Position numbers and translations under genes: made by a program
The notes under the pieces: model-generated
The model's input: only the letters and a program-made list of their open reading frames with translations
Told to the model about the DNA's origin: nothing
Databases searched by the model: none
Source: Catellatospora sp. TT07R-123
Lineage (GTDB): Bacteria > Actinomycetota > Actinomycetes > Mycobacteriales > Micromonosporaceae
NCBI RefSeq assembly: GCF_018327705.1
Contig: NZ_BNEM01000002.1
Coordinates: 1-64,000, forward strand
Length of the DNA: 64,000 nt
Direction of reading: 5' to 3'
Part shown: positions 62,838 to 64,000 of the stretch, piece by piece
Layout: the number at the start of each line of letters is the position of its first letter
Numbering within the stretch: the stretch's first letter is position 1

Positions 62838-62875
62838 CCGCCGCAGGCCCGCGCACCTGGCGGGACCTGCGGCGG
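62838..62875. terminator. Bidirectional terminator between DUF1918 and tipA-like genes
   Basis: CCGCCGCAGG (62838-62847) pairs with CCTGCGGCGG (62866-62875). The 18-nt loop holds a further CCCGC/GCGGG pair. It lies directly after the DUF1918 stop and 11 nt beyond the stop of the convergent regulator. Confidence 0.8.
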
Positions 62876-62885
62876 TACGGGGTGC

Positions 62886-63644
62886 CTACGCCCGGTCGAC
62901 GGCGTTGGCGTGGATGGCGTCGTGCAGGAACTGCGTCAGCCCCGGCTTCATCGCCTCGTACGTGGCCGTGAACCGCTCGTCGGCCAGGTACATGTCGGCC
63001 AGGCCGGTGTGGATCTCGTACGAGCACTCGTAGAACCACCGGCTGATGATCTGCCGGTGCGCCTCGGCCAGTTCCTTCGCGGCCGGGCTGTCGGCGGCGG
63101 CACCGGAGTCCATCAGCTCGGTGACGCGCCGCCCCCAGTCCTCGTTCTCGGACTTGTGCCGCAGCCAGTCGTCCTTGCTGTACTGCGCGGTACGCCGTGC
63201 CGACTCCTGGTACGCGTCGGTGCCGCCCCAGCGCTGCCGCGCCTCCTCGGCGTGGTCGTCGGGGTTGAAGTCCCCGAACACCTCGAAGCGCTCCTCCGGC
63301 GTGAGCTGGATTCCCACCTTGTCTGCCTCCATCGCGAACTCGATCGCGGTGACCATCTCCTGCATCCGCTTGATCCGGCCGGTCAGCAGTTCGTGCTGGC
63401 GGCGCAGGTGCGCCGTGGCGTCGGCGCGCGGATCGGCGAGGATGGCCGCGATCTCTTCCAGTGAGAACCCCAGCTCCCGGTAGTACATGATCTGCTGCAG
63501 GCGTTCCAGGTCGGCGTCGTCGTAGCGGCGGTAGCCGCTGTGCGAGCGCCCACCGGGCGACAGCAGGCCGATCTCGTCGTAGTGGTGCAGCGTGCGCACG
63601 GTCACTCCGGCCAGGTCGGCGACCTTTCCCACGGTGTATGCCAC
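62886..63644 (-). CDS. tipA: TipA-like MerR regulator with TipAS drug-binding domain
   Basis: 252 residues. The N-terminal MerR domain has VGKVADLAGVTVRTLHHYDE and GGRSHSGYRRYDDADLERL. A coiled helix (about 75-110) joins the TipAS domain: LTPEERFEVFGDFNPDDHAE, YSKDDWLRHKSE and MKPGLTQFLHDAIHANAV. TipA activates transcription when thiopeptide or other ligands bind TipAS. No resistance gene is next to it; only a membrane protein lies upstream on the same strand. Its ligand here is not known. Confidence 0.92.
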   Translation of the reverse strand: MAYTVGKVADLAGVTVRTLHHYDEIGLLSPGGRSHSGYRRYDDADLERLQQIMYYRELGFSLEEIAAILADPRADATAHLRRQHELLTGRIKRMQEMVTAIEFAMEADKVGIQLTPEERFEVFGDFNPDDHAEEARQRWGGTDAYQESARRTAQYSKDDWLRHKSENEDWGRRVTELMDSGAAADSPAAKELAEAHRQIISRWFYECSYEIHTGLADMYLADERFTATYEAMKPGLTQFLHDAIHANAVDRA

Positions 63645-63693
63645 GGTTCTCTCCCTTCCGTGGACAAGGCTGTGGGCTGCCGTTACGTGAGAG

Positions 63694-64000
63694 TCAAGCC
63701 GGTTGTGCCGCGACGCGGGCCGGTTTGGCCGTGACCGCGCTCACGGTCAGCGCGAACACGGTGCACACGGTGAGCATCGCGGGCAGGAACTTGATGACGT
63801 CGGCGAGCTGGAGGTACGCGCCGTCGACCACGCCGCGGTCGAGGTTCGTCATCGCCGCGGGATACCACAGCAGGGCGTAGTGGCGGGGGGCGCGGACCTG
63901 GTCGAGGCTGATCAGCACGTACGCCATGGTGGCCAGTTCGAGCACGGCCAGGGCCCCGAGCACCTGCGCGGGCCGGCGCCACCGGCCGCGGCCGCGCTCA
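63694..64000 (-). CDS. Membrane protein, 5' end cut by window
   Basis: The frame is open through base 64000, so the N-terminus is missing. At least two membrane helices are visible (VLGALAVLELATMAYVLISL and LPAMLTVCTVFALTVSAV), separated by a loop (ALLWYPAAMTNLDRGVVDGA). No family was recognised. It precedes the tipA-like gene by 49 nt on the same strand and may share its transcript. Confidence 0.6.
   Translation of the reverse strand, partial: ERGRGRWRRPAQVLGALAVLELATMAYVLISLDQVRAPRHYALLWYPAAMTNLDRGVVDGAYLQLADVIKFLPAMLTVCTVFALTVSAVTAKPARVAAQPA

Overview
The window is very GC-rich, uses many GTG starts, and reads as chromosomal DNA of a filamentous actinomycete. The succinate dehydrogenase type, the DUF664, DUF3052 and SCO6745 proteins, the AfsR-like and XRE-NB-ARC regulators and the giant secreted RHS proteins point to Micromonosporaceae. 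That placement is a judgement from gene content, not a computed one. Many start codons lie only 6-8 nt after a good -10 hexamer, which suggests leaderless mRNAs. No stretch longer than about 300 nt lacks a gene. No CRISPR array, integrase, insertion sequence or origin was found.

Layout. 1-5.6 kb holds secreted proteins on the minus strand (an S1 protease cut by the window edge, an unknown exported protein, a subtilisin), then a divergent MarR regulator and short-chain dehydrogenase. 5.6-25.2 kb is a near mirror-image block: a 7-kb RHS/YD-repeat gene and its divergent AfsR-like STAND regulator, then an XRE-type STAND regulator and a second divergent 7-kb RHS gene. 25.3-28.5 kb carries a small acidic protein, a Tap-like plus Tpg-like pair (telomere proteins of linear actinomycete replicons), a HIT protein and a Nudix hydrolase. 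The Tap-like protein appears to keep family-B DNA polymerase motifs.

28.5-38.3 kb holds a tightly auto-regulated HTH/Clp-N operon, a GT-C glycosyltransferase, an M50 site-2-protease-like enzyme, a DUF3800 protein, small enzymes, and an ECF sigma factor fused through one membrane span to a beta-propeller. At 38.4-38.6 kb are two unusual tRNA genes on the minus strand: a class-I tRNA with a CAG anticodon and an extra tRNA-Trp. 38.7-50.3 kb is mainly housekeeping and accessory enzymes, often with leaderless promoters.

50.5-52.0 kb carries an ApeA-like HEPN anti-phage gene in visibly more A/T-rich DNA. 52-54.2 kb has an MFS transporter and a methyltransferase. 54.2-57.6 kb is sdhCAB, divergent from a LysR regulator. 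57.9-64 kb holds small enzymes, an AbiEii-type nucleotidyltransferase with a non-standard partner, a TipA-like regulator and a membrane protein cut by the window edge.

The strongest leads are the Tap/Tpg pair with polymerase motifs, the mirrored RHS/STAND block, the atypical tRNA pair, the sigma-propeller fusion, and the defence-type genes (apeA, AbiEii).
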